Assembly (NCBI GenBank): GCA_046293075.1
Contig: JBKBPL010000019.1
Location: 1 to 64,000 of the forward strand
Source: Ga0077530 sp046293075
GTDB taxonomy: Bacteria; Pseudomonadota; Alphaproteobacteria; Rhizobiales; Hyphomicrobiaceae
Direction: 5' to 3'
DNA length: 64,000 bases
Below, in pieces: positions 17,368 to 26,145 of the stretch. The stretch's first letter is position 1. Every line of letters begins with the position of its first letter. A program made the translations under genes and the position numbers. The notes under the pieces are model-generated. The model saw only the letters and a program-made list of their open reading frames with translations, was not told where the DNA came from and searched no databases.

Positions 17368-18360
17368 ATGAACATCATTACCTCTTTGCCAATCGCCGCG
17401 CTGCTGATCGCGCCGCAAATAGGCCCGACGTGCGCCCACCCCACGCTCGAGCGGCGCGAGGCCCATATCGGCGCACCGTACAAGGCCGTCATGCGCGTCC
17501 CCCATGGCTGCGACGGCGCGGCCACAACGCGCGTGCGCGTGCAGATCCCGGAGGGCATCATCGGCGTCAAGCCACAACCCAAGCCGGGCTGGACGGTCGA
17601 GACCAAGCGGGGGCCCTATGCGAACAGCTACCCCTACTTCCACGGGGCGACACTCACGGAGGGCGTCCGCGAGATCTCATGGAGCGGACGTCTCCTGGAT
17701 GAGCACTTCGACGAGTTCGTCTTCTCGGGCTTTGTCGCGGCGAGCCTGAAGGCGGGCGAGATGGTCCATTTCCCAACCATTCAGGAGTGCGAGAAAGGCA
17801 GCTCGGCCTGGACTGAGGTTCCGGCGGCCGGCCAGTCCCCCCACGATCTCAAGCTGCCGGCACCGGCCATCCGCCTCGTGCAGGCGCAGGGACATGGCCA
17901 GCCCGGTCAGCACGCTGCACAGCCGGCGCCGGAGCCCCGTACCTACAAGCTCGGCGATATCGTCATCGAGGCCCCATGGACGCGCGCCACACCGGGCAAG
18001 TCGACGGTCGGCGCGGGCTTCATGAAAATCACGAACAACGGTAAGGAGGCCGACAGGCTGATCGGCGGCTCGGCAGAGGTCGCCAAGGACTTCGAGGTGC
18101 ACGAGATGGCCATGTCCGGCGACGTCATGAAGATGCGGCGCCTTCCGAAGGGGCTCGAGATCAAGCCGGGCGAGAGTGTCGAGCTGAGGCCGAGCAGCTA
18201 CCACATCATGTTCATGGGGCTCCACCGGCCCCTCAAGCAGGATGAGACCATCAAGGGCACGCTGGTCTTCGAGCGCGCCGGGACAGTGGCCGTTGAATAC
18301 AACGTCAGGCCGCTCGGTGCACAGCCCACCGGCCAGCACGGCGGGGCCAAGCACCACTGA
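17368..18360 (+). CDS. fused YcnI (DUF1775)-PCuAC periplasmic copper-handling protein
   Basis: A 330-residue protein with two domains. After a signal peptide (ending TCAH), the N-terminal YcnI/DUF1775 domain (about residues 22-170) begins at the conserved mature His (AHPTLERREAHIG). After a His/Gln-rich linker, a PCuAC (DUF461) domain runs from about 205 to 315, with the expected Cu(I) ligands in VHEMAMSGDVMKM and YHIMFMGL. YcnI binds Cu(II) and PCuAC binds Cu(I), so the fusion could capture and reduce or relay copper for cytochrome oxidase assembly. The ATG at 17368 has a strong AGGAGGA site. It ends in a His-rich tail. Confidence 0.9.
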   Translation: MNIITSLPIAALLIAPQIGPTCAHPTLERREAHIGAPYKAVMRVPHGCDGAATTRVRVQIPEGIIGVKPQPKPGWTVETKRGPYANSYPYFHGATLTEGVREISWSGRLLDEHFDEFVFSGFVAASLKAGEMVHFPTIQECEKGSSAWTEVPAAGQSPHDLKLPAPAIRLVQAQGHGQPGQHAAQPAPEPRTYKLGDIVIEAPWTRATPGKSTVGAGFMKITNNGKEADRLIGGSAEVAKDFEVHEMAMSGDVMKMRRLPKGLEIKPGESVELRPSSYHIMFMGLHRPLKQDETIKGTLVFERAGTVAVEYNVRPLGAQPTGQHGGAKHH

Positions 18361-18379
18361 GATCGACGTGCATCGTGTT

Positions 18380-18403
18380 GGCTGAGCGCGTCCGCGCTCA
18401 GCC
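18380..18403. terminator. perfect inverted repeat between convergent genes
   Basis: GGCTGAGCGCG and CGCGCTCAGCC form an 11-bp perfect dyad, giving a 10-bp stem with a 4-nt loop, followed on the plus strand by TTT. It sits in the 45-bp space between the copper protein gene and the convergent unknown gene. A short T-run suggests a modest intrinsic terminator, chiefly for the plus strand. Confidence 0.6.
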
Positions 18404-18405
18404 TT

Positions 18406-19590
18406 TCAGCGCTCGGCCCTGACGTGCAACTTGTCGGCCACGAGGATATTCGACTCGTTCGGGCGGAAACGGTAGCCGATGCCGAAATCGATGGCCGGTG
18501 GGTTTGCGGTGCGGAAGAGGCGGGCGAGCTGCGGTTGATAGTTGTCGGGGAAGACCGCGATCGGGCCGAGATAGCGACCGTAGGGACGGAGCTGCCACTC
18601 ATCCGGCTTGAAGAACGTGATCGGGATGCCGGAATCGTCCTGGAGCAGTCGCTTGGAACGCTCCAGGAGGTGCGCACGAACCTCGCTGAAGCCATTGGAG
18701 TGCAGCAGATAGGATGCACTCTTGATGAGCGCGTCGCCAGGCGCAAGCGCCTCGCAGAAGGCCTTGAAGCCGCTCCTGCGCCAGCCGCCATTGGAGAGGT
18801 CCGTGCGCACGTAGTTGAGCGTGCGCTGCCGGCCGTCACTGCCCTTGAACAGGATCTTCGCAACGCTGGCGGCGCCCTTGGGCAGCCCCTCGCCGACCGC
18901 CACCAGCGTGCCGTCCTGATTGATATCGTGGAACGTCACCTCGTCGATCGTCTTACCGGTGCGCGCGAGGAAGATGTAGAGGATCGGCAGCGTCCCGCTG
19001 AATGTATTCGCGCTCAATGTCGTACGCATCTCGCGCGTGCGGAAGAAGCTGAAGTTCAGCACCGAGTTGAGCGATGAACGCAACTGCGCGAGCGCGTAGC
19101 CGAGCGTTTCGCCGCGGTGCTGCCGGCCGATGGTCGGAAGGGGCCCTGAGGGCTCGAGTGCGGCCATCACATAGGTTGTCGCCGAGGGAAAGAACGCGTC
19201 GGCATAGAGAAAGTCCGGCCCGCTGAAGAAGTAATAGAGCACGTCGCTCGGCGTCGTGAGCTCACGCGCCGTCCAGGCGCGGATCTTGGACAGCTGGCGC
19301 GCTTCGATGTTCGTCCAGGCAGAGTCCATCGCAGCGGCATGGCCCAGCCATGCGCGCTCGCGTGCGAGCCCTGCGAGCGGCGAGCCTTCCTCAGGCGGCA
19401 GGCCGGCGAGGAAACGCGCCACCTCGTTCGGCGAGGCGGAAAGTGCCGGGGGGGGGGGGGGGGCGCCGCCCCCCCCGGCGCCCCCCCCCGCCCCCGGGGC
19501 CCCCCCCCCCCCCCCCCCACCTCCGAGGAGAGCGAACGCGGTCGCCATCAGTACCGCCCACCGGACAAGTCCGGTCAACCGCTTACCCAT
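18406..19590 (-). CDS. unrecognised secreted protein with Gly/Pro homopolymer segment
   Basis: About 394 residues from the ATG at 19588-19590. An N-terminal signal peptide (RLTGLVRWAVLMATAFALLG) runs directly into a Gly/Ala/Pro tract encoded by long G and C runs (19448-19518). A soluble domain without further membrane segments follows, with features such as DVLYYFFSGPDFLYADAFFP, ILYIFLARTGK and ADKLHVRAER at the C-terminus. I do not recognise the family. It overlaps no neighbour and lies 16 bp from the permease gene on the same strand. The frame stays open across the tract, so the gene reads through if the run lengths are correct. If they are not, the true N-terminal junction differs. Confidence 0.65.
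   Translation of the reverse strand: MGKRLTGLVRWAVLMATAFALLGGGGGGGGAPGAGGGAGGGGAPPPPPALSASPNEVARFLAGLPPEEGSPLAGLARERAWLGHAAAMDSAWTNIEARQLSKIRAWTARELTTPSDVLYYFFSGPDFLYADAFFPSATTYVMAALEPSGPLPTIGRQHRGETLGYALAQLRSSLNSVLNFSFFRTREMRTTLSANTFSGTLPILYIFLARTGKTIDEVTFHDINQDGTLVAVGEGLPKGAASVAKILFKGSDGRQRTLNYVRTDLSNGGWRRSGFKAFCEALAPGDALIKSASYLLHSNGFSEVRAHLLERSKRLLQDDSGIPITFFKPDEWQLRPYGRYLGPIAVFPDNYQPQLARLFRTANPPAIDFGIGYRFRPNESNILVADKLHVRAER
19448..19518. repeat. poly-G / poly-C homopolymer cluster
   Basis: Within 71 bp there are runs of 16 G (19448-19463), 8 C, 9 C, 5 C, 4 G and 19 C (19500-19518). The tract falls inside the coding region just after the signal peptide of the unknown secreted protein. Nothing comparable occurs elsewhere in the window. 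Runs like this could mediate slipped-strand variation, but they are also a typical sequencing or assembly artefact. Confidence 0.8.
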
Positions 19591-19606
19591 GAAAGATGCG
19601 CTCCAT

Positions 19607-20953
19607 TCAGCTATTCGCGCTCGCACGCTTCGGCGAGAGCGCGTAAACCACCAGCCCCGTCAGCATCAGCGCGAAACCTGCGAGAGATTGCACCGGCTTT
19701 TCGCGCACCAGATAGACGAGGATGAACAGCGTCACCACTCCGAAGATCAACGGGGTTAACGGATAGGCCCAGACCCGGAAGGGGCGCGGCAGATGTGGCT
19801 GCCTGATCCTCAGCACAATGACGCCGACGACGGCCAGCAGCGAGCAGGACAGCAGGCTGAACTGAACGAATTCGAGGACGCGCTCAAAGCTCTGCGTGAG
19901 GAGAAGGAATGTGGCAACGCCGAGCTGGAGGAAAAGCGCCCGCGCGGGAACGCCCGACGCCGACTTTTTGGCGAAGAACGAGAGGGCGGAGAGATCCTCG
20001 CCCATGACCATGGTCACGCGCGGGCCGATCCACATCATGGCCGTTATGGCGGAGATGAGGCCAAAGCAGATGAGCCCGCCGACGATGCGCCCGCCGCCGG
20101 GGCCGAAGATGTGCTCGCCGGCGATCAAGCCGACGTTGATCTGTCCGGCCAGCCGCTCCATGGGTGTCGTGTAGAGAAATACCGCGTTGAGCCCGACATA
20201 GAGCACCATCACGATGACGACGCCCATGACGAGCGCGGGCGGCAATGTGCGCGCCGGCTCTTTGACCTCGTCGGCGATATAGGTCGCCGCATTCCAGCCC
20301 GAGTAGGAGTACATCACGTACATGAGGCTGATCGCGAACGGCGCACTGATGATGTAGTTCAGGTCCCCTTCCGAAGGCGCGAAAGAAATGGGCTGCGGCG
20401 TGCCGAAGGCCAGACCGCAGATGATCAGTCCGACGATCAGGACCACTTTGAGAAGTGTCGCGACATTCGTGAAGAGCGCACCGGGCTTGGCGCCGCTCAG
20501 CAGGATCAGCGTGACGCCCCACACGGCCCCGAGGGCGAGCCAGAGCTTCGGCGCGCCGGGAAAGACGCCGGCAAAATACTCGCCAAAGGCCATCGCGGCG
20601 AGCGCCACTGGCGCGGCGAATCCGACCGTCGCCGAGATCCATCCGGCCAGGAAGCCGAGCGCAGGGTGATAGATGCGACGAAGAAAGTTGTATTCGCCGC
20701 CCGAGCGGGGCAGCGCCGTCGCGAGCTCGGCGTATGAAAGTGCGCCGCACAGGGCGACGATGCCGCCAACTGTCCACAGCGTCACCACCGAGAAGCCGGT
20801 CGGCAGGTCGCGGACCTGGAAGCCGAGGCTTGTGAAGACGCCGATCCCGATCATATCGGCAACCGCCAGCGCCGTGGCTGTCGCAAGCGTTACGGTGGCG
20901 GACCCGGCCTCGCCTGTGGCGGCGGCCGGCTTGGAACTGTCAATGGTGGCCAT
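19607..20953 (-). CDS. APC-superfamily amino acid permease
   Basis: About 448 residues with roughly 12 hydrophobic segments. The N-terminal APC signature is visible as ATALAVADMIGIGVFTSLGF (the G-I/V-G-x-F helix break of TM1). The conserved AALSYAELA-type TM2/3 region appears as ALCGALSYAELATALPRSGG. It should import an amino acid or amine by proton or sodium symport, or exchange. The substrate is not predictable. The ATG at 20951-20953 fits; an in-frame GTG at 20986 would add 11 residues. It is followed after 16 bp by the unknown secreted protein gene on the same strand, so they may share a transcript. Confidence 0.9.
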   Translation of the reverse strand: MATIDSSKPAAATGEAGSATVTLATATALAVADMIGIGVFTSLGFQVRDLPTGFSVVTLWTVGGIVALCGALSYAELATALPRSGGEYNFLRRIYHPALGFLAGWISATVGFAAPVALAAMAFGEYFAGVFPGAPKLWLALGAVWGVTLILLSGAKPGALFTNVATLLKVVLIVGLIICGLAFGTPQPISFAPSEGDLNYIISAPFAISLMYVMYSYSGWNAATYIADEVKEPARTLPPALVMGVVIVMVLYVGLNAVFLYTTPMERLAGQINVGLIAGEHIFGPGGGRIVGGLICFGLISAITAMMWIGPRVTMVMGEDLSALSFFAKKSASGVPARALFLQLGVATFLLLTQSFERVLEFVQFSLLSCSLLAVVGVIVLRIRQPHLPRPFRVWAYPLTPLIFGVVTLFILVYLVREKPVQSLAGFALMLTGLVVYALSPKRASANS

Positions 20954-21211
20954 CGTCTCTCGCGTCGCGGCTGTCGGCTTGTGCACTCTAGCTGAGGGTG
21001 TGGGCCCTCACAATGACGTCCGAAGCCGGCATTCGGTGGTTCGCCCGCCGCGGCCGCGACCGTCACGCGCAGCGCAGGCCGCAGGGCATTGACGGCTCTC
21101 TAACCACGTTCTGGCCAAGAATATGAGCCTATATTCATACTTGAGCTTTGTAGCGGCGTGAGGATTGGCACCCCGATCGTCCGGGCGAGAGGGGGAACTT
21201 CGACCGGCAAC

Positions 21212-22297
21212 ATGCGCACCAAGGCGATAGCAGTGGTCCATCACATGGCAACAAGGCATTGCCGTGCGGCTGCAATCACCGCGTGCGCCGTGCTGCTCGC
21301 AGGCCTCAGCGCCCTCCAGGTCGGGCCCGCGGCGGCCCAGGAGCACGCCCGCCGTGTCGCCACGAGCGGCTGGATCGTCTCGGTCGTACCAACCCCGCAC
21401 CCTGTCACCTCGCGCCAAGGCCCTCTGCCGAAATCGGTCACCCGGCTGGCGTCGCTCAACGCGGCACCCTTCCCCTATGAGGGCCTGGTCCCGGGCGCCA
21501 ATCGGCCCTTCATCGAGGCCGACGAGAACGGGCGCCGCTTCCACCGTACAGCCAGCGGCCGCATCTATTGGGAGGACGAGCGCTACAGCGACCCCCGCGT
21601 CCTCCTGCACATCCCGCGCGGCTTCGACATCCGTCGCCCCGGCTTGCTCGTTTTGTACTTCCATGGACACCGCGCCAACCTGCGCCGCGACGTGTTCATG
21701 CGCCAGCGCGTGCCGTGGCAAGTGTCCACGTCGCGGACCAACGCCGTGCTGGCCGCCCCGCAGTTCGCCGTCAACGCCGCCGACTCGAGCGCCGGCAAGC
21801 TCTGGCAGCGCGGCGGCCTCCACGATTTTGTCAGCGAGGTCGCGAGCCGCCTTGCGACGATGCACGGCGACCCGCGCTCGGAGCCGGCCTTCGCCAGTCT
21901 GCCGGTGGTGATCATTGCCTACAGCGGCGGCGTCGGGCCGGCCACCTGGGCTATCCGCAATGGCGACCTCGGCCAGCGTCTTCGCGGCATCGTGCTGCTC
22001 GATGCCGCCTATGGCGACATGGGCGTCTTCGCGGACTGGATCGCGCGCTCGCCGCACGCCTTCCTGCTCAGCACGTACACAAACTCCACCGAGGCGCGGA
22101 ACCGCGAGCTGAAGGCGCTCATCGAGGCGCACGGCCTCGCACCACTCGAGACGGTGCCGCAGCGCATTGAGCCCGGTCACATCGCGATCGTGCCGGCAGC
22201 CAGCGATGCGACGCACCACGACTTCCTGCTGCGCGCCTGGACCGACGATCCGCTGCGTGATCTGCTCGCCCGCGTGCGCGGCTACCCGCGGCTGTAG
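21212..22297 (+). CDS. secreted alpha/beta-hydrolase-like protein of unknown role
   Basis: About 361 residues from the ATG at 21212 (an internal ATG at 21245 and a GTG at 21158 are alternatives). The signal peptide is ITACAVLLAGLSALQVGPAAAQ. The mature part has LLVLYFHGHRANL, like the oxyanion-hole strand of alpha/beta hydrolases. VVIIAYSGGVGPATWAI resembles a nucleophile elbow (x-x-S-x-G variant). A late His in ATHHDFLLRAW could complete a triad. I do not recognise a named family, so enzymatic function is a guess. It ends 7 bp from the convergent carboxymuconolactone-decarboxylase-like gene. Confidence 0.65.
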   Translation: MRTKAIAVVHHMATRHCRAAAITACAVLLAGLSALQVGPAAAQEHARRVATSGWIVSVVPTPHPVTSRQGPLPKSVTRLASLNAAPFPYEGLVPGANRPFIEADENGRRFHRTASGRIYWEDERYSDPRVLLHIPRGFDIRRPGLLVLYFHGHRANLRRDVFMRQRVPWQVSTSRTNAVLAAPQFAVNAADSSAGKLWQRGGLHDFVSEVASRLATMHGDPRSEPAFASLPVVIIAYSGGVGPATWAIRNGDLGQRLRGIVLLDAAYGDMGVFADWIARSPHAFLLSTYTNSTEARNRELKALIEAHGLAPLETVPQRIEPGHIAIVPAASDATHHDFLLRAWTDDPLRDLLARVRGYPRL

Positions 22298-22303
22298 CCG
22301 CCA

Positions 22304-22702
22304 TTACTGCGCCTTCTCCTCCTTCACACTGCGGAAAACCTCGGAGGCGACGAGCATCGCCTCGCGAATAATGGGAACGCCGACGTAGCCGGTGAGATGC
22401 AGGAGCACCTCGGTCAGCTCATCCTCCGTCCATCCCTGCTTGAGCGCAAAGCGCAAGTGGATGTCGAGCTCGGGATAGCGGCCAGTCGCGGCATCCGACA
22501 CGACGCAGACGAGGGTGCGCGTCTTGAGGTCGAGGCCCGGCCGCGTCCATAGCACCCCGAATACGCTCTCCGTCGCAACGTCGATGAACTTCTTCATCAC
22601 GGGGTCGGCGGCGTAGCTCGCCTGATTGCGCTTGAAGTCCTCATCCCCGCGCAGCTTGCGGCGCATGGCTTCGCCCCGCTTGTAGACTTCGCTCGTCGTC
22701 AT
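22304..22702 (-). CDS. carboxymuconolactone decarboxylase-like (AhpD-superfamily) protein
   Basis: A 132-residue single-domain protein of the CMD family. The characteristic central block is LDLKTRTLVCVVSDAATGRYPELDIHLRFALKQGWTEDEL (read across about residues 55-100), with the conserved His in DIHLRFAL. It lacks the CxxC of AhpD peroxidases, so a decarboxylase-like or structural role is more likely. I chose the ATG at 22700-22702 because AGGAGGG lies 7-8 nt upstream. A start at 22732 would overlap the stop of the upstream LLM gene. It is probably co-transcribed with that gene. Confidence 0.85.
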   Translation of the reverse strand: MTTSEVYKRGEAMRRKLRGDEDFKRNQASYAADPVMKKFIDVATESVFGVLWTRPGLDLKTRTLVCVVSDAATGRYPELDIHLRFALKQGWTEDELTEVLLHLTGYVGVPIIREAMLVASEVFRSVKEEKAQ

Positions 22703-22731
22703 CGGGCGTCCCTCCTGTGTCGGCCTTGACA

Positions 22732-23841
22732 TTATTCGGCTGCGCGCGCGCGGATGGCCGGCGCGTCGGGCACCGGCGTCCGGTCGACGATCGGTACCAC
22801 CTCCTCCGCGAACCGGCGCATCATGCGATGGCGCGCCTCGCGCGGTACACCGGCCGTCGCGTTCGAGACAATGAAGTAGTCAAAGCCGATGCTGCGCAGG
22901 CGCGTGATCTGCGCTGCAACCGTCTCTGGCGTGCCGACGAGGTTACGATCGAGGATCGGGTCGATCTTGGCGGGATCAGCCATCTCTTTCATCCCGCCGA
23001 AGATCTTCGCGAACTGCTGATAACCCTCAATGTCGGCCCAGGGCGTCGAGTCGACCGTGTAGTGCGCGGCTTGCAGTTTGTAGAAGCGTGAGAGATGATG
23101 CCGAGCCTCCTCGCGCGCAGCCTCATCCGTATCGCCAATGAAGCATTTGCAGCTAATGGGGAGCGTGACGTCAGTGGGATGTCCGAGGGTGGCAGCGCGC
23201 GTGCGCCAGCGCGTGAGGATCTTCAGCAGGAGGTAATCGGGGAACTGCGCGAGCGAGAGCGGCGGCAGACCGAGCTCCGCCATGATCTCCGCACTCTCAG
23301 GACTGCCGATCGCACCATAGAAGTGCGGCCTGCTTGAGCCGAGCAAGGGCCGCACCACGATCTCACGATCGAGCACGAGATGCTTTCCCTCGTAGCGGAA
23401 CGGCTTGCCTTCGAGTGCGCGCTGCATCACGTCCCAGCACTCGCGAAAGCGCTCGCGCGCCTCGGCCATCGGCACACGCATCGCGTCGTACTCGAGCTTG
23501 GCCGTGCCGCGGCCCATGCCAATGTGCAGCGGACCTTCCGTCAGCGTCTGCAGCATGGAGACATCCTCGGCAAAGCGGACCGGGTCGTACCATGGCAGCA
23601 CCATCACCGCCGTGCCGAGCCCGAGACCGGGGCAGGCTGCGGCGATGTGCGCAAGGAACAGCAGCGGGTTGGGCGTCGGGTAGTAGTCCGAGAAGTGATG
23701 CTCGACGAGCCATACGGCATCATAGCCAAGCTCCTGTGCGCGGCGTGCGTCGCCTACGGCCTCGCGGTAGAGCGTCGCATCGCTCGCGCCTTCCGCATCT
23801 ACGGCGCCGATCTGAATTGCATAGCGCGCTGGCGTGGCCAT
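22732..23841 (-). CDS. LLM-class flavin-dependent oxidoreductase (luciferase-like monooxygenase)
   Basis: A 369-residue F420- or FMN-dependent oxidoreductase with the bacterial luciferase TIM-barrel fold. Typical landmarks are AQELGYDAVWLVEHHFSDYYP (N-terminal barrel strand and ligand loop), GLGLGTAVMVLPWYDPVRFAED, and RLRSIGFDYFIVSN near the C-terminus. The substrate is unknown. A GGGAGGAG ribosome site precedes the ATG. It leads a two-gene minus-strand unit with the CMD-like gene, divergent from the old-yellow-enzyme gene at 23997, which suggests a small catabolic cluster for an organic compound. Confidence 0.9.
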   Translation of the reverse strand: MATPARYAIQIGAVDAEGASDATLYREAVGDARRAQELGYDAVWLVEHHFSDYYPTPNPLLFLAHIAAACPGLGLGTAVMVLPWYDPVRFAEDVSMLQTLTEGPLHIGMGRGTAKLEYDAMRVPMAEARERFRECWDVMQRALEGKPFRYEGKHLVLDREIVVRPLLGSSRPHFYGAIGSPESAEIMAELGLPPLSLAQFPDYLLLKILTRWRTRAATLGHPTDVTLPISCKCFIGDTDEAAREEARHHLSRFYKLQAAHYTVDSTPWADIEGYQQFAKIFGGMKEMADPAKIDPILDRNLVGTPETVAAQITRLRSIGFDYFIVSNATAGVPREARHRMMRRFAEEVVPIVDRTPVPDAPAIRARAAE

Positions 23842-23996
23842 GGCCGCTCCTCCCGCTTCTTTTGCCTTGACGTTCTCTCCCTGATCGTGAGGCTAACGTG
23901 GTTTGCGAGGGCGGTCATCCCTCTCCGTTCCGCACGCAATGGGGGTATGAAAATCCGGGGCTACTTCTATGCGCCGGTGTGACGGGAGGATAAGAG

Positions 23997-25163
23997 ATGA
24001 CGCAGCCCATGCTCTTCACGCCGCTCGAGCTGCGCAGCGTGACGGTGAAGAACCGTGTCGTCGTCGCGCCAATGCACCAGTATTCGGCCGTCAAGGGCCA
24101 CATCACCGACTGGCACCTGATGAACGTGGGCCGCTATGCCGCGGGCGGCGCCGGCCTTGTGATGATGGAATCGACGAAGGTCGCGCGAAACGGCTGCGGC
24201 ACTGTGGGCGACACCGGGCTCTGGGACGACAGCTTCATCGACGGCCTCGCACGCTGCGCGACCTTCATCAAGCAGCAGGACGCCGTACCCGCCATCCAGC
24301 TTGGTCACTCGGGGCGCAAAGCGCGGCTCACACGGCCATGGGAAGGCGGCAAACCGCTCAAGGGCAATGAGCCCGAGATCTATGACTGGGAGGGCTGGGA
24401 GCTGGTTGCGCCGAGCGCAGTCCCGCACACGGAGACGTCGCCGGTGCCGCGCGCGCTCTCACACAACGAGGTGCGCGATCTCGTCGGCAAGTGGGGCGAT
24501 GCCGCAACACGTGCCGACAAGGCCGGCTTCGACGTGCTCGAGATCCACGCCGCACACGGCTACCTGATCCACCAGTTCCTCTCCCCGCTCGCCAACCGGC
24601 GCACGGACGCCTACGGCGGCAATGAAATGAACCGGATGCGCTTTGCGCTCGAGGTTGCCGAGCACGTGCGCGCTGTCTGGCCGGCGCAGAAGCCGCTCTT
24701 CATGCGCCTCTCCTGCGAGGACGACGCAGGGTGGGGACTGGCCGAAAGCATCCGGCTCTCGCGCCTCCTGAAGGACAAGGGGGTCGACGTGATCGACTGC
24801 TCCTCCGGTGGCACCCTCGCGCACTCGCCGATGGATGGCGAGCGCTCGAGGAAGTACGGCTACCAGGTGCCCTATGCCGAGGCGATCCGCAGGCAGGCCG
24901 CCATCAAGACGATGGCAGTCGGACACATCGTTCATGCCGACCAGGCCGAAGCCATCCTGCGCGAAGGCCGCGCCGACCTGATCGCGCTCGCCCGCGAGTT
25001 CATGTACAATCCCAACTGGGCGATGGATGCCGCGCAGAAGCTCGGCGCCGATCCGGATTTCATGCTCGTGCCGCCGCCGATGCGCTATTGGCTCGCGCGG
25101 CGTGCGAAGTCCGCCTTCGAGGGCAAGCCCTCGACATGGTCCAAGGGGCTCGGCAACCCGTAG
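23997..25163 (+). CDS. NADH:flavin oxidoreductase, old yellow enzyme family
   Basis: A 388-residue FMN-dependent ene-reductase-type TIM barrel. It starts LFTPLELRSVTVKNRVVVAPM, the standard N-terminus of the YqjM/2,4-dienoyl-CoA reductase barrel group. HAAHGYLIHQFLSPLANRR and TDAYGG are strongly conserved in the class. LIALAREFMYNPNWA is the C-terminal FMN phosphate region. It reduces activated C=C bonds using NAD(P)H. It has a GGGAGG site 8 nt before the ATG. It is divergent from the LLM/CMD pair and convergent with the hydrolase at 25172, likely part of the same degradative cluster (inference). Confidence 0.92.
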   Translation: MTQPMLFTPLELRSVTVKNRVVVAPMHQYSAVKGHITDWHLMNVGRYAAGGAGLVMMESTKVARNGCGTVGDTGLWDDSFIDGLARCATFIKQQDAVPAIQLGHSGRKARLTRPWEGGKPLKGNEPEIYDWEGWELVAPSAVPHTETSPVPRALSHNEVRDLVGKWGDAATRADKAGFDVLEIHAAHGYLIHQFLSPLANRRTDAYGGNEMNRMRFALEVAEHVRAVWPAQKPLFMRLSCEDDAGWGLAESIRLSRLLKDKGVDVIDCSSGGTLAHSPMDGERSRKYGYQVPYAEAIRRQAAIKTMAVGHIVHADQAEAILREGRADLIALAREFMYNPNWAMDAAQKLGADPDFMLVPPPMRYWLARRAKSAFEGKPSTWSKGLGNP

Positions 25164-25171
25164 CGCGAGGT

Positions 25172-26068
25172 TCAGGCCTGCGCCGCGGCGGCCATATGCT
25201 TATCAAGCCATGCGATGGTCTCGGCCATGGTCTGGCGAAAAGCCTCGCCCGAATAGACGGCGTAGTGCCCGAACCCCTTGAGCACGACCAAGCGTTTCGG
25301 CTCTTTGGCTGCCCGATAAAGTTCCTCTGCCTCGGCCTGGGGTACAACGAGGTCGCTGTCCGTGGTTATCAGCAGCAGCGGCGTCGGCGCGAGGCGATCA
25401 ACAATCCATTGCGGCCGGAAAGCCATCGTCTCATCGATGAATTCGGCTGGAATCTGAGTTGCACTTCCCGCCGTCGTATTGGCGCGCCCGGCCGCTGAGA
25501 TGCGCTTCGACTCCTCGTCCAGCCAGAGGATGTCGGCGCGCTCGGTCATGCGCGATTGGCCACTCGCAAGGCGCGCAACGCGGTCCTCGTCGGCAATCTT
25601 CATGAGCGCCGCCCACTCTGCATCCGAGCGGACGCGGCGCATCCACACCGGGCCATCCCCGACCCCGACCGCGCTGACCACACACTTCACGCGGCGGTCG
25701 TGGGCGCCGGTCCAAATGACGGTCGCACCACCGAAGCTCCATCCGAACAGCGCGATACGGGTGGCATCGACGCCCGCAAGCCGCGACGCGAGCGTAATCG
25801 CAGCCTCAGTATCGGCGACGCGGCCGTAAGGATCGAGCCGCCGAGGCGGTCCCTCGCTTGTTCCCCAGCCCTTGTAATCGAAGGTCACGCCAACATATCC
25901 GACCTCAGCCAGCGCACGCGCGGCATCGGGCAAATAGAGATCGCGCGTGCCAGTATAGCCATGACAGAGCACGACCACCGGCCGCGCCCCCGGGAACGCC
26001 GCGGCATCCGGCCGGAACACATTGCCCTCGAGCCGCACACCCTCGCTGTAGAAGCTCACGCTCTCCAT
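25172..26068 (-). CDS. alpha/beta hydrolase, dienelactone-hydrolase/peptidase-like
   Basis: A 298-residue cytoplasmic serine hydrolase. VVVLCHGYTGTRDLYLPD supplies the oxyanion-hole HG motif, LFGWSFGGATVIW is the G-x-S-x-G nucleophile elbow, PLLLITTDSDLVVP holds the probable acid Asp, and GFGHYAVYSGEAF holds the catalytic His. All triad positions are therefore visible. No signal peptide. The substrate, an ester or lactone, is unknown. It lies 8 bp from the end of the convergent old-yellow-enzyme gene. Confidence 0.88.
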   Translation of the reverse strand: MESVSFYSEGVRLEGNVFRPDAAAFPGARPVVVLCHGYTGTRDLYLPDAARALAEVGYVGVTFDYKGWGTSEGPPRRLDPYGRVADTEAAITLASRLAGVDATRIALFGWSFGGATVIWTGAHDRRVKCVVSAVGVGDGPVWMRRVRSDAEWAALMKIADEDRVARLASGQSRMTERADILWLDEESKRISAAGRANTTAGSATQIPAEFIDETMAFRPQWIVDRLAPTPLLLITTDSDLVVPQAEAEELYRAAKEPKRLVVLKGFGHYAVYSGEAFRQTMAETIAWLDKHMAAAAQA

Positions 26069-26145
26069 GCCGTCCTCTCAGTCCTGCATCCTTTTGCGAA
26101 TGCACTTTGGGAGAAAACGTCCCTGCATGCAAAGAGATCGGCCCG

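Noticed and set aside
21008..22219. 403-codon minus-strand open frame
   Set aside because: Antisense to the secreted hydrolase-like gene, which has a signal peptide and hydrolase motifs; this frame has an Arg/Glu/Gly-rich shadow composition.
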